DNA of 16,997 nt from JBIIUJ01 sp044340025 (GCA_044340025.1 JBIIUJ010000043.1:1-16997), one strand, 5' to 3'. Positions 1 through 8,386 are shown, numbered from the stretch's first letter. Notes: a model not told the origin generated them from the letters alone. Numbers and translations: made by a program.

Positions 1-110
1 ACACTTCTTTAATGGTCGTGATGTCGATGCCGCGCGCCTGTGGCGCCGTTCCCACGCCGGGGAGAAGCAGATAAGCCACCGGCGCGGCGGCGGCCGCAGG
101 AGACGACGCC

Positions 111-1679
111 ATGACATCTTCGCTGATCGACCATGCCGGCCGGTTGGCCGCAGCCCCGATCGCGCGTCTGTTCGACGCCGATCCGGAGCGCTGCGCGCGC
201 CTGATGCCTGAAGCCTGCGGCCTGACGCTTGATGTCACGCGCCAGCGGCTCGATGGCGCAGCGCTTGCCGCGCTGATCGCCCATGCCCAAACGCGCGGTC
301 TTGCCGGCCGGCGCGCGGCCCTTTTCGCCGGGGAGGCGATCAATACAAGCGAGGACCGCCCTGCCCTGCACATGGCGCTGCGCGATGCGGGCCGGGCCTG
401 GCGGGCGAAGGGGGAGCCCGTGGAGAGGCTCGCCGCCGATCAGGCGCGCGAAGCGGCTTTCGCTGAAGCGGTGCGGTCCGGGGCGGCGCGCGCAGCGGAC
501 GGCGGGCGCTATGAGGCCGTGCTGCATCTGGGGGTCGGGGGATCGGATCTGGGCCCAAGGCTGGTTCATGAGGCGCTGGACCGGCGCGACGGCCCGATCA
601 CGCTGCGCTTCGCCGCCAACATCGACCCCGCGGACCTGGCGGCCGCCACCCATGGGCTCGATCCCGCCCGCACGCTCGTGACGCTGGTTTCAAAGAGCTT
701 TTCCACGCTGGAGACCCGCCGCAATTACGAGGCGACGGCCGCCTGGTTTGGCGATGCGGAACGGCTGCGCGCCCAGACCGCGGTGGCGACCGCCAGTCCG
801 GACAAGGCGGCGGACGCGGGCTTCAAGCCCGATCAGATGTTCGGCTTTCCGGTGTGGGTCGGCGGGCGCTATTCGGTCTGGTCGAGCGTGGGGCTCAGCC
901 TTCAGATCGCGCTTGGCCCGACGATCATCGCGGAGTTCCGGTCGGGCGCCGCCGCGATGGACCGGCATTTCGAGACCGCCGAATGGCCCGCCAATCTGCC
1001 TGCGCTCGCCGGCCTGATCGGGTACTGGAACCGCTCGGTGCTCGGCTTCGCCACCCGCGCGGTGGTTCCCTATGCGACCCGGCTTCGGCTGCTGCCGGCC
1101 TTCCTCCAGCAATTGGAGATGGAATCAAACGGCAAGGGCGTCGGGCCGGATGGCGCGCCGGTTCTGGTGTCGGCGCCGGTCACCTGGGGCGCGGAGGGCA
1201 CGAACGGCCAGCATGCCTTCTTCCAGCAATTGCATCAGGGGCCGCAGGCCGTGCCGGTGGAGTTCGTTCTGCCGGCCGCGCCCACCGATGGCGATGCGGC
1301 GCGCCACCGCGAGCTGCTGGCCAATGGGCTGGCGCAGGCCGAGGCGCTGCTTCTGGGCCGGCCTGCCGCCTTCTTCGAAGGCGCAGGCGACAGCCCCACG
1401 CTCGCCGCCCAGCGCACCTGCCCGGGGGACCGGCCCTCCACCATCGTGCTGCTCGACCGGCTGAGCCCGGACCGGCTCGGCGCGCTTCTGGCGCTCTACG
1501 AGCACAAGACCTTTGTGGAGAGCGTGCTCTGGGGCGTGAACGCCTATGATCAGTGGGGGGTGGAGCTGGGCAAGGTTCTGGCCGGCGAGATCATCGCCGC
1601 GTTGGAAGCCGGCGCCGCGCCGGGCCGCCAGGCCGCCACCGCCGCGCTGGTCGCCAGGCTGTCGCGATCAGGGGTTTGA
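111..1679 (+). CDS. pgi: Glucose-6-phosphate isomerase
   Basis: Cytoplasmic enzyme that interconverts glucose 6-phosphate and fructose 6-phosphate in glycolysis and gluconeogenesis. The 522-residue product carries the family signatures in order: the sugar-phosphate loop LHLGVGGSDLGPR; VWVGGRYSVWSSVGL (PGI signature); MESNGKG with the presumed catalytic base E338; GTNGQHAF with H368; and the C-terminal QWGVELGKVLAGE with K488. Catalytic roles are by analogy with rabbit and E. coli PGI. The length is slightly below the usual 540-550 residues, with nothing obviously missing. The start at ATG 111 is supported by AGGAG at 98-102, 8 nt upstream. The amine oxidase gene begins 31 nt downstream on the same strand and may be co-transcribed. 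The call is very secure. Confidence 0.98.
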   Translation: MTSSLIDHAGRLAAAPIARLFDADPERCARLMPEACGLTLDVTRQRLDGAALAALIAHAQTRGLAGRRAALFAGEAINTSEDRPALHMALRDAGRAWRAKGEPVERLAADQAREAAFAEAVRSGAARAADGGRYEAVLHLGVGGSDLGPRLVHEALDRRDGPITLRFAANIDPADLAAATHGLDPARTLVTLVSKSFSTLETRRNYEATAAWFGDAERLRAQTAVATASPDKAADAGFKPDQMFGFPVWVGGRYSVWSSVGLSLQIALGPTIIAEFRSGAAAMDRHFETAEWPANLPALAGLIGYWNRSVLGFATRAVVPYATRLRLLPAFLQQLEMESNGKGVGPDGAPVLVSAPVTWGAEGTNGQHAFFQQLHQGPQAVPVEFVLPAAPTDGDAARHRELLANGLAQAEALLLGRPAAFFEGAGDSPTLAAQRTCPGDRPSTIVLLDRLSPDRLGALLALYEHKTFVESVLWGVNAYDQWGVELGKVLAGEIIAALEAGAAPGRQAATAALVARLSRSGV

Positions 1680-1710
1680 CGCAGCCCTGCGGGCCGGCCA
1701 CCTTTCCCCG

Positions 1711-3126
1711 ATGCAGACGACCCGCCGCGCCGCCATCGCCGGCCTTTCCGCCGCCATCGCTTCCCCCGCGCTTGCCCGGACCAGCCCGCGCGATCCAGAC
1801 GTCCTGATCCTGGGCGCGGGCCTTGCCGGCCTGCATGCCGCCCGCATGCTGGAACGCGAAGGGCTGCGCGTGGAGGTTCTGGAAGCCTCCAACCGGATCG
1901 GCGGGCGGCTGTTGACGCTGTCGGAGATCGAGGGATCGCCCGAAGGCGGCGGGGCCCAGATTGGCGGCTCCTACGCCCGCTGCCGCAGCACGATGCAGGA
2001 CCTGGGCCTGCGCGAGCGCCGGTTTGGCGCGGACAATCCAAACGACCTTCTGCTCTGCGTGGGCGACGCCCGCCTGACCCCGCCGGACTGGGCGGGCGCG
2101 CCCCAGAACCCGTTTCCAGACGCGTTCCGCCGCGCGGCGCCCGGCGCGGCGCTGTTTCGCGCGCTTGCGGCTGCGCCCAATCCGTTTTCGGCCCCCGAGG
2201 ACTGGCTCGCCGCCGGCGCGGGCGAGAGCGACATTTCGGCCGAGGCGTTCCTCCAGGCGCGCGGCTTTGGGGCGGAGGCGCTGCGGCTGGCCGATCACAC
2301 GCTGAACGCCAACGCGCTTTCGACCTATTCCATGGCCAACATGTTCCGGACGTCGGTGGTGTTTGCCCAGGACGTGAAGCTTGGCGGCGTCATCGGGGTG
2401 GAAGGCGGCTCCCAGCGCCTGCCGGAGGCGATGGCGGCGAGCCTGCGCGGGCCGGTGCGGCTGGGGGCGCGCGCGGTCTCGATCACGGTCGAGCCCGGTC
2501 GCGTCACGGTCGGCTCCGCCGACGGCGCCAGCCGGCGCGCCCGCTTCTGCATCGCCGCTTTGCCCCTGCCTGTTCTCGCCCGCCTGCGGATCGAGGCGCC
2601 GCTTGCGCCCGCCCACCGCGCCGCGATGGCGCAAGCCGCCTATACCCAGATCCTCCAGATCCACGCAGAGGCCGACATTCCCTTCTGGGAAAAGGACGGC
2701 CAGCCCGCCGACATGTGGACAGACGGGCCGCTGGAGCGCGTCTTTGCGGGGAGCGATCGCGAGACAGGCGCCCCCACAGGCCGGCTCCAGATCTGGATCA
2801 ACGGCACCGGCGCGGACGTGGCCTCCGCCCTTACCGACGACATGCTCGCCATGCTGGCGAGCCGGGAGATGGCGCGCCTGCGTCCGGCGAGCGAGGGGCG
2901 CATCCGCACCCGCCGCGTGGTGCGCTGGACGCGCGACAACCCTCTCGCCCACGGCGCCTATATCCACTTCGCGCCCGGCCAGATCGGGCGCTGGGCTTCG
3001 GGCATGGGCGCGCCGGCAGGCGGTCTGTTCTTCGCTGGAGAGCACCTGTCGCGCCTGCACACCGGCATGGAAGGCGCCATGGAAAGCGGGGAAGCAGCAG
3101 CCCTTGGCGTGATGGAGGCGGCATGA
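1711..3126 (+). CDS. Tat-exported flavin amine oxidase (MAO family)
   Basis: FAD-dependent oxidoreductase of the monoamine oxidase/protoporphyrinogen oxidase superfamily, 471 residues. The N terminus MQTTRRAAIAGLSAA has a twin arginine at residues 5-6, a hydrophobic stretch and a likely cleavage site after ALA at residue 22, so Tat export of the folded flavoprotein to the periplasm is inferred. The dinucleotide-binding motif GAGLAGL starts at residue 35, followed by the ribose-binding E58 and RIGGR at 62-66. The C-terminal FAD motif FFAGEHLSRLHTGMEGAMES is intact. The true substrate (amine, amino acid or other) cannot be read from the sequence. The reading frame is open further upstream into pgi, but ATG 1711 gives the signal peptide; no good Shine-Dalgarno precedes it. 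Its stop overlaps the ATG of the next gene by ATGA, so the two are translationally coupled. Confidence 0.9.
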   Translation: MQTTRRAAIAGLSAAIASPALARTSPRDPDVLILGAGLAGLHAARMLEREGLRVEVLEASNRIGGRLLTLSEIEGSPEGGGAQIGGSYARCRSTMQDLGLRERRFGADNPNDLLLCVGDARLTPPDWAGAPQNPFPDAFRRAAPGAALFRALAAAPNPFSAPEDWLAAGAGESDISAEAFLQARGFGAEALRLADHTLNANALSTYSMANMFRTSVVFAQDVKLGGVIGVEGGSQRLPEAMAASLRGPVRLGARAVSITVEPGRVTVGSADGASRRARFCIAALPLPVLARLRIEAPLAPAHRAAMAQAAYTQILQIHAEADIPFWEKDGQPADMWTDGPLERVFAGSDRETGAPTGRLQIWINGTGADVASALTDDMLAMLASREMARLRPASEGRIRTRRVVRWTRDNPLAHGAYIHFAPGQIGRWASGMGAPAGGLFFAGEHLSRLHTGMEGAMESGEAAALGVMEAA

Positions 3127-3797
3127 AGCAGGCAGGCGCATTCCTTCTGGGCGCGCTGGCCGCCGCCGCCGCATCGGCCCAGAGCCCGCCAGACCCCCTG
3201 GCCGTCGTGAGCGCCCACATGGAGGGGGCCTTTTCCAATCAGGCGCAATTCGCCGCCGCGCCAGACAGCCTGAAGCGGCCGCCGGTGGTGGGTCACCCCT
3301 ACGACTGGCTCGACGCCCAACACGCGGTGTTTGCGCGGGTGGAGGCGCCGCTGATCGGGCCGCAGGTCTATTATCTGGAATGGCGGCGCGGCGGACCGGA
3401 AGGACCGGTCAGCCGCCAGCGCATCTGGTCTTTCCGGCGCGACGAGGCAGGACGCGCCGTGATGGACTTCTACACGATCAACGATGCCGCGCCCTTCGTG
3501 GGCAAGGCTGCGGCGCCGGGCGCATTTGCAACCCTCTCGCGCGATCAGCTCTACGCCTATCCGCCGCCCTGCGTGCTCGACAGCGCGATGGAGGGGGAAA
3601 CGGCCGTCTTTCGTCTGCGCCAGGAGAAGTGCCAGGTGCGCAATGCGCGCACCGGCCGGATGATCGCGCTCGACGCCGTGATCCGGGTCAGCCCCGCCGC
3701 GATCGAATTCTCCGAACTTGGCGTCTGGGAGGACGGATCGATCGCCTTCAAGGTGCCCGGCGGCCCGCCCTACCGGTTCGAGCGCGTCGCGCGCTGA
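3123..3797 (+). CDS. CpeT/CpcT-like (chromophore lyase family) secreted protein
   Basis: A 224-residue protein with a Sec signal peptide (MKQAGAFLLGALAAAAASA, cleavage expected after residue 19). The mature part matches the layout of the CpeT/CpcT family: MEGAFSNQAQ near the start, VYYLEW, PVSRQRIWSF, a central FYTINDAAPFVGK, the segment LYAYPPPCVLDSAMEGETAVF, and a terminal GGPPYRFER. In cyanobacteria this family attaches phycocyanobilin to phycobiliproteins; homologues in non-phototrophic bacteria have no assigned role. C-V-L and E-K-C-Q provide two cysteines that could pair in the periplasm. The start overlaps the amine oxidase stop by 4 nt (ATGA at 3123-3126), which implies a joint job. 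The family call is from remembered motif order, not an alignment, so it is moderately sure; bilin lyase activity is not implied. Confidence 0.72.
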   Translation: MKQAGAFLLGALAAAAASAQSPPDPLAVVSAHMEGAFSNQAQFAAAPDSLKRPPVVGHPYDWLDAQHAVFARVEAPLIGPQVYYLEWRRGGPEGPVSRQRIWSFRRDEAGRAVMDFYTINDAAPFVGKAAAPGAFATLSRDQLYAYPPPCVLDSAMEGETAVFRLRQEKCQVRNARTGRMIALDAVIRVSPAAIEFSELGVWEDGSIAFKVPGGPPYRFERVAR

Positions 3798-3829
3798 ACC
3801 CGAGAGCGGGCCGGGCGATCAGCACGGCC

Positions 3830-5947
3830 TCAGGCAAAGCCCCGGTTGCGCAGGAGCGCGCCCACGCCGGGCTCGGCCCCACGAAACGCCACATAGAGCG
3901 CCATCGGATCGCGCAGACCGCCAGCGGAATAGACATGCTGGCGCAGGCGGGCGGCCGTCTCCGGGTGGAAGATGTCGCCCTTCTCCTTGAAGGCCTCAAA
4001 CCCATCCGCGTCGAGCACTTCCGACCACATGTAGCTGTAATACCCCGCCGAATAGCCGCCCGCGAAAATGTGCCCGAAGTGGGTGGGCCGGTGGCGGCAG
4101 ACGATCTCCTTGGGCATGCCCAGACGCTCCAGAGTCGCGGCCTCGGCCTGATCGATATCGAACGCAGCCGCATCCACGCGCGCCAGCGTGTGCACGTCCA
4201 TGTCCACGAAGGCGGACGCAAGGAACTCCACCGTCGCGAAGCCCTGATTGAACTTCGAGGCCGCCAGCATCTTGTCGAGCAGCGCCTTGGGCATCGGCTC
4301 GCCGGTCTGGTAGTGCACGGCGAATTTCGACAGGATTTCGGGCTCGCCCAGCCAGTGCTCATAGACCTGGGCTGGAAACTCCACAAAGTCGGTCGGCACG
4401 CTGGTGCCGGCGATCACCGGATAGGTGACGTTCGACAGGAGGCCATGCAGCGCATGGCCGAACTCGTGGAAGGCGGTCTCGGCGTCGTCGTAGGAAAGCA
4501 GCGCCGGCTCGCCGGCGGCCGGCTTGTTGTAGTTGCAGCAATTCACCACCACCGGGGTGCGCACGCCGTTCACGCGCTCCTGCTCCACAAACGAGCTCAT
4601 CCAGGCGCCGGACTGCTTGGACGGACGCGCGAAATAATCGCCGTAGAACAAACCGATGAAGCTGCCGTCGCGGTCCTTCACCTCCCAGACGCGCACGTCG
4701 GGGTGATAGACCGGCAGCTCCGGACGCGGCGCGAAGCTCAGACCCCACAGCCGGTTGGCGACGTGGAATTGCGCCTCGATGATCTTGTCGAGCTGGAGGT
4801 AGGGCTTCACGTCGTCCTGGTCGAAGGCGAAGCGCTGGGCGCGCACCTTTTCGGCGTAGTAGCGCCAATCCCAGCCTTCGAGCTTGTAGGCGCCGCCCTC
4901 CGCATCGATCAGCTTTTGCATGTCGGCGCGCTCTTCCTGGGCGCGGGCCAGCGCCGGCGTCCAGACGCGCTCGATCAGGGCGCGCGCCGCCGCAGGGGTC
5001 TTGGCCATGCGATCGTCGATCACGAAGTGGGCGTGGCTCTCGAAGCCCAGGATGCGCGCGCGCTCGGCCCGCAAGGCCAGCATTTCGGCGATGATCTTGC
5101 GATTGTCCCACTGGTTGCCATTGGCGCCGCGCGCGGCCCAGGCCTTGAACGCCTGTTCGCGCAGATCCCGCCGGGGCGAGAGCTGGAGGAAGCTTTCAAC
5201 GCTGGAGCGCGACAGGGTGACGAGATGCTTTCCCTCCTGGCCCCGGTCGCGGCCGGCCTGGAGCGCGGCGGCGAGGAACCAGTCGGGCAGGCCCGCACGA
5301 TCCTCCGGCGTGGCCAGCTCCAGCGTCCAGGCATTGGAATCGGCGAGCTGGTTTTGCGAGAAACTCACCGTGAGCTGGGACAGCCGGGTGTCGATTTCCT
5401 TCACCCGCGCCTTGTCCGCCGGCGCGAGCTTTGCGCCCGCGCGCACAAACATCGTGTAGTAGCGCTCCACGACGCGGCGCTGTTCCGGCGTGAGCCCGGC
5501 CGACGCCCGGCCCTCATGGACCGCTTCCACCCGCTCAAAGAGCGCCGCGTTCATCACGGTCTCGTTGTTGAACGCGGAAAGCCTCGGCGCGATTTCGGCC
5601 TGTATCTTCTGGATCGCCGGATCGGTATGCGCCGACGTCCGGTTGAAGAAGACGTTGGAGACCCGACCCAGAATGTCGCCGCCGCGTTCCATCGCCTCGA
5701 TCGTGTTCTTGAACGTCGGCCGCGCGCGGGCGGTGGCGATCGCATCGATTTCGGCGCGCCGCTCGGCCATGCCGCGCTCGAACGCCGGCAGGAAATGCTC
5801 CGTGCGGATCAGATCGAACGGCGGGGCGCCGTTGGGCAGCCTCCACTGAACCAGAAAGGGGTTGTCGGCCGCAGCGACCGCGGCGGCAGGAAGGGCGTTG
5901 GCGGCGGCGGCGGCTCCGGCGGCGGCCACGAAAGTGCGACGGTTCAT
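3830..5947 (-). CDS. Tat-exported M3 family metallopeptidase (oligopeptidase/dipeptidyl carboxypeptidase type)
   Basis: Zinc oligopeptidase of 705 residues, the usual length of the Dcp/oligopeptidase A group. The N terminus MNRRTFVAAAGAAAAANA is a textbook Tat signal (NRRTF), so the enzyme is probably periplasmic and trims short peptides. The zinc site is visible as HEFGH at residues 494-498 with the third ligand E523 in DFVEFPAQ; the tyrosine-rich substrate loop GYYSYMWSEVLDADGF lies near the C terminus. The start at 5947 has AGAGGA at 5955-5960, 7 nt upstream. It converges on the CpeT-like gene with only 32 nt between stops. Candidate operator repeats lie at 5997-6034. Whether it removes dipeptides (Dcp) or cuts internally (OpdA) cannot be decided here. 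Confidence 0.93.
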   Translation of the reverse strand: MNRRTFVAAAGAAAAANALPAAAVAAADNPFLVQWRLPNGAPPFDLIRTEHFLPAFERGMAERRAEIDAIATARARPTFKNTIEAMERGGDILGRVSNVFFNRTSAHTDPAIQKIQAEIAPRLSAFNNETVMNAALFERVEAVHEGRASAGLTPEQRRVVERYYTMFVRAGAKLAPADKARVKEIDTRLSQLTVSFSQNQLADSNAWTLELATPEDRAGLPDWFLAAALQAGRDRGQEGKHLVTLSRSSVESFLQLSPRRDLREQAFKAWAARGANGNQWDNRKIIAEMLALRAERARILGFESHAHFVIDDRMAKTPAAARALIERVWTPALARAQEERADMQKLIDAEGGAYKLEGWDWRYYAEKVRAQRFAFDQDDVKPYLQLDKIIEAQFHVANRLWGLSFAPRPELPVYHPDVRVWEVKDRDGSFIGLFYGDYFARPSKQSGAWMSSFVEQERVNGVRTPVVVNCCNYNKPAAGEPALLSYDDAETAFHEFGHALHGLLSNVTYPVIAGTSVPTDFVEFPAQVYEHWLGEPEILSKFAVHYQTGEPMPKALLDKMLAASKFNQGFATVEFLASAFVDMDVHTLARVDAAAFDIDQAEAATLERLGMPKEIVCRHRPTHFGHIFAGGYSAGYYSYMWSEVLDADGFEAFKEKGDIFHPETAARLRQHVYSAGGLRDPMALYVAFRGAEPGVGALLRNRGFA

Positions 5948-5996
5948 TGTGCAGTCCTCTCCCCGATGTCGAAGGCGAGATAATTCGCGCAGACCT

Positions 5997-6034
5997 GCGT
6001 GACGACTGACGGAATTGTAATCTTTCCGTCACGC
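5997..6034. promoter_or_regulatory. Overlapping inverted and direct TGACG repeats upstream of the M3 peptidase
   Basis: TGACGGAA at 6007-6014 is inverted as TTCCGTCA at 6024-6031, with the AT-rich loop TTGTAATCT. A second, overlapping pairing is GCGTGACG (5997-6004) with CGTCACGC (6027-6034). TGACG also occurs as a direct repeat with a 7-nt period (6000 and 6007). The site lies about 50-90 nt upstream of the peptidase start and 74 nt beyond the yebC stop. There is no T-run, so it does not look like an intrinsic terminator; an operator or promoter element for the peptidase is the favoured reading. Confidence 0.4.
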
Positions 6035-6107
6035 CTCATCCGACATGGCCCGACGTGCGGATCAAGAGCTGCGCAGCGCGGCGGCGCCGACGCCCCGGCG
6101 GATCCCC

Positions 6108-6854
6108 TTACGCGCCCAGCCGCGCGAGTTCTTCTTCCGACAGGTCTTCGTTGGAAAAGACATTCTGCACGTCGTCGAGGTCGTCGAGAATGTCGAGCAG
6201 CTTCATCAGGGTCTGGGCGGCCTCGCCCTCGATCGCCACGCTGTTGTGGGCGCGCCAGACGATGCTGGCGCTGTCAGCGTCGCCGAACTGGCTGGCCAGC
6301 GCGGCCGAAACCTCGTTGAGGGCCTCGAACGCGCAGGTGACGATGTGGGCCTCCTCGTCGCTGGCGCAATCATCGGCGCCCGCCTCGATGGCGGCCTCCA
6401 GCATCGCGTCCTCGCTGGCGGCGGCCCGCGGATAGCGGATCTCGCCCAGCCGGGCGAACCCCGACGCCACCGAATTCGGCGCGCCGAGATTGCCGCCATT
6501 GCGGGAGAGCGCGGCGCGCAGATCGCCTGCGGTGCGGTTGCGGTTGTCGGTCAGCGCCTCGATGATCAGGCCCACCCCGCCAGGCCCGAAGGCTTCGTAG
6601 CGCACGCTCTCATAATCATCCCCGCCCGCGCCGGCGGCCTGCGCGATCGAGCGCTCGATCCGGTCCTTGGGCATGGAGGCCGCGCGCGCATTCTGCACCG
6701 CCAGGCGCAGGCGCGGGTTCATCGCCGGATCGGGAAGGCCGGCCTTGGCCGCCACCGTGATCTCGCGCGAGAGCTTGGTGAAGAGCTTGGCGCGCTGGGC
6801 GTCCGCCTTGCCCTTCTTGTGCATGATGTTCTTGAACTTGGAATGGCCGGCCAT
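6108..6854 (-). CDS. yebC: YebC/PmpR/TACO1 family protein
   Basis: A 248-residue cytoplasmic protein of the YebC family, long annotated as a DNA-binding transcriptional regulator and more recently linked to translation of difficult (proline-rich) sequences. The hallmark start MAGHSKFKNIMHKKGKADAQ fixes the initiation codon at 6854, although the frame stays open far upstream. Further family blocks are AKLFTKLSREI, MPKDRIERSI, YEAFGPGGVGLIIE, TDNRNRTAGDLR and LLDILDDLDDVQNVFSN near the end. Only a weak purine stretch (AGAAGA) precedes the start. In many proteobacteria yebC sits beside ruvC; here it is divergent from a zapE-like gene instead. Length and motifs are complete. Confidence 0.96.
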   Translation of the reverse strand: MAGHSKFKNIMHKKGKADAQRAKLFTKLSREITVAAKAGLPDPAMNPRLRLAVQNARAASMPKDRIERSIAQAAGAGGDDYESVRYEAFGPGGVGLIIEALTDNRNRTAGDLRAALSRNGGNLGAPNSVASGFARLGEIRYPRAAASEDAMLEAAIEAGADDCASDEEAHIVTCAFEALNEVSAALASQFGDADSASIVWRAHNSVAIEGEAAQTLMKLLDILDDLDDVQNVFSNEDLSEEELARLGA

Positions 6855-7036
6855 GGGGCGTGGTCTTCTGCAGTCGCGGTGTTCTGGAAACAGCCGCGAC
6901 TTAGCCGAAGCCAAACGCCGCGTCACCCCTTGGGGGGCTGGCGAGCGCGCGCGCGCTGCAGGGCGCCCGGGCCGCACGGGTCCAGACCGCGCATCGGGGC
7001 TGGACGAAGCCCCCCGCCCGCCCCTAACCCGTGGGG
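6855..7036. other. Divergent intergenic region between yebC and zapE, with a hairpin
   Basis: A 182-nt region from which both genes must be transcribed outward. It is very GC-rich, contains an alternating GCGCGCGCGC tract near 6945-6955, and holds a perfect hairpin GGGGCT-GGACGA-AGCCCC at 6996-7013 in the presumed zapE leader. No convincing -35/-10 pair was recognised. Confidence 0.4.
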
Positions 7037-8194
7037 ATGAGCGATGTGATCGCCCTTTACCGCGCCCGCACGCAGAGCGGAGCGCTGGCGTTCGACCCCG
7101 CGCAGGCGCAGGCGGCCGAGCTTTTGAATCTGCTGCATCATCGGCTGGAGGGGTGGCGGCCCGGCCGCGCGCGCTTCCTTTTTGGCCGGCCGGAGCCTGC
7201 GCCAAAGGGGCTCTATCTCTATGGCGGGGTGGGGCGCGGCAAATCCATGCTGATGGACCTGTTCTTCGAGACCGCGCCCGTGGCGCCCAAGCGGCGGGTG
7301 CACTTCCACGCCTTCATGCAGGAAGTGCACGCCCGCATCGCAGACTGGCGTCAGTTGCCGCCGGGCGAACGCCGCCGCCGGCCGGAATGGGTGAAGGGCG
7401 CGGGCGAGGATCCCATCGCGCCGACCGCTCAGGCCATCGCCAGTCAGGCGGCGCTGTTGTGCTTTGACGAGCTGCAAGTCAGCGACATCGCCGATGCGAT
7501 GATCCTCGGCCGCCTGTTCGAGGAGCTGTTTTCGCGCGGCGTCGTGGTTGTGGCGACATCCAACCGCCACCCCGACGCGCTCTACAGGAACGGGCTCAAC
7601 CGCCAGCTATTCGTGCCGTTCATCGCCATGCTGCACGAGAAGCTCGACATCCACGCTCTCGACGCCGCGCGGGACTATCGGCTCGATCGGCTCACCGCCG
7701 CGCCTGTCTATTACGCCCCGCTGGGGCCAGCCGCCGATGCAGCGATGGAGGGGGCCTGGGCGCGGATCACGCTGGGCGCGAGCGCGCGCGCAATCACCAT
7801 TCCTGTCCTCGGGCGGGCGTTGCCTGTGCCCGCCGCGGCGGCTGGCGCCGCCCGGTTCGAGTTCGAAGCCCTGTGCGCCCAGGCGCTGGGGCCTGCCGAT
7901 TATCTCGCCATAGCGCGCCAGTTCGACACGGTGTTTCTGGAGCATGTGCCCAAGCTGACGCCTGCGCGGCGCAACGAGGCCGCGCGCTTTCGCATCCTGA
8001 TCGATGCGCTCTATGAGGCGCGCGCCAAGGTCGTGATCAGCGCGGAAGCCGAACCCGATGCGCTCTACACCGCCGGCGATCAGGCCTTCGAGTTCGAGCG
8101 CACCGCCTCACGCCTCTATGAGATGCGCTCCCACGCCTATCTCGCCGAAGAGCGCCGCGACGGCGACTTCTTCGACAGGATCGCCCAGACCTGA
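7037..8194 (+). CDS. zapE: Cell division ATPase ZapE (AFG1 family)
   Basis: AFG1/ZapE-type AAA+ ATPase, 385 residues from ATG 7037. The Walker A motif GGVGRGKS is at residues 63-70; Walker B is LLCFDEL, followed by the family segment QVSDIADAMILGRLFEELF. The sensor region VVVATSNRHPDALYRNGLNR and the C-terminal YEARAKVVISAEAEP are typical. In E. coli ZapE acts at the FtsZ ring under stress; the mitochondrial relative AFG1/LACE1 assists turnover of respiratory subunits. A GTG at 7031 would add two residues; ATG 7037 was chosen because neither has a good Shine-Dalgarno and MSDVIALYRAR fits family N termini. It stands alone, divergent from yebC, and is followed by a repeat cluster. Confidence 0.92.
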   Translation: MSDVIALYRARTQSGALAFDPAQAQAAELLNLLHHRLEGWRPGRARFLFGRPEPAPKGLYLYGGVGRGKSMLMDLFFETAPVAPKRRVHFHAFMQEVHARIADWRQLPPGERRRRPEWVKGAGEDPIAPTAQAIASQAALLCFDELQVSDIADAMILGRLFEELFSRGVVVVATSNRHPDALYRNGLNRQLFVPFIAMLHEKLDIHALDAARDYRLDRLTAAPVYYAPLGPAADAAMEGAWARITLGASARAITIPVLGRALPVPAAAAGAARFEFEALCAQALGPADYLAIARQFDTVFLEHVPKLTPARRNEAARFRILIDALYEARAKVVISAEAEPDALYTAGDQAFEFERTASRLYEMRSHAYLAEERRDGDFFDRIAQT

Positions 8195-8203
8195 GCGAGC
8201 GGG

Positions 8204-8386
8204 CATCCCCGCCCCCAATCGTCATCCCCGCCCCCCATCGTCATCCCCGCGAAAGCGGGGACCTCCCGCAAAACAAAGCGCCAGCCCCGACGGGATCCCC
8301 GCTTTCGCGGGGATGACGCGGAGCCGGGGGTTAAGCGGAGCCGGGGATGACGCGGAGCGCGGGGGTGACGCAGTGCGGGGAATGAC
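8204..8386. repeat. Complex intergenic repeat: tandem and inverted GTCATCCCCGC units
   Basis: Three copies of CATCCCCGCC start at 8204, 8223 and 8242 (19-nt period). The third opens a hairpin CCCCGC-GAAA-GCGGGG. A perfect 22-nt inverted partner of that hairpin unit lies at 8296-8317 (first copy 8240-8261; spacer 34 nt). The right side continues as about four and a half degenerate tandem copies of a 17-mer CGGGGATGACGCGGAGC (8308-8324, 8325-8341, 8342-8358, 8359-8376, partial 8377-8386). This resembles the dispersed palindromic repeats common between genes in alphaproteobacteria. It may also terminate zapE transcripts. No coding potential is credible here. Confidence 0.88.

Noticed and set aside
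1..112. A short minus-strand frame (MASSPAAAAAPVAYLLLPG...) running off the left edge, and a plus-strand tail ending at 74
   Set aside because: Neither shows a known family. The minus-strand ATG would overlap the pgi start codon, which is unlikely for divergent genes. Too little sequence remains to call an upstream gene.
854..1549. A 231-codon plus-strand frame inside pgi
   Set aside because: It is an out-of-frame shadow of pgi with no start signal or domain.
1591..3174. A 527-codon minus-strand open frame
   Set aside because: It is antisense to the flavin amine oxidase, whose motifs are complete. No family pattern is visible in the antisense product.
3380..5983. An 867-codon plus-strand open frame
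   Set aside because: It lies antisense to the M3 peptidase, which has a Tat signal, a full zinc site and a normal length. The frame is a by-product of high GC and biased third positions; its translation is arginine-rich without recognisable domains.
8204..8386. CRISPR-like array
   Set aside because: Units are 17-22 nt, degenerate, partly inverted, and lack unique spacers of constant length; no cas gene is nearby.
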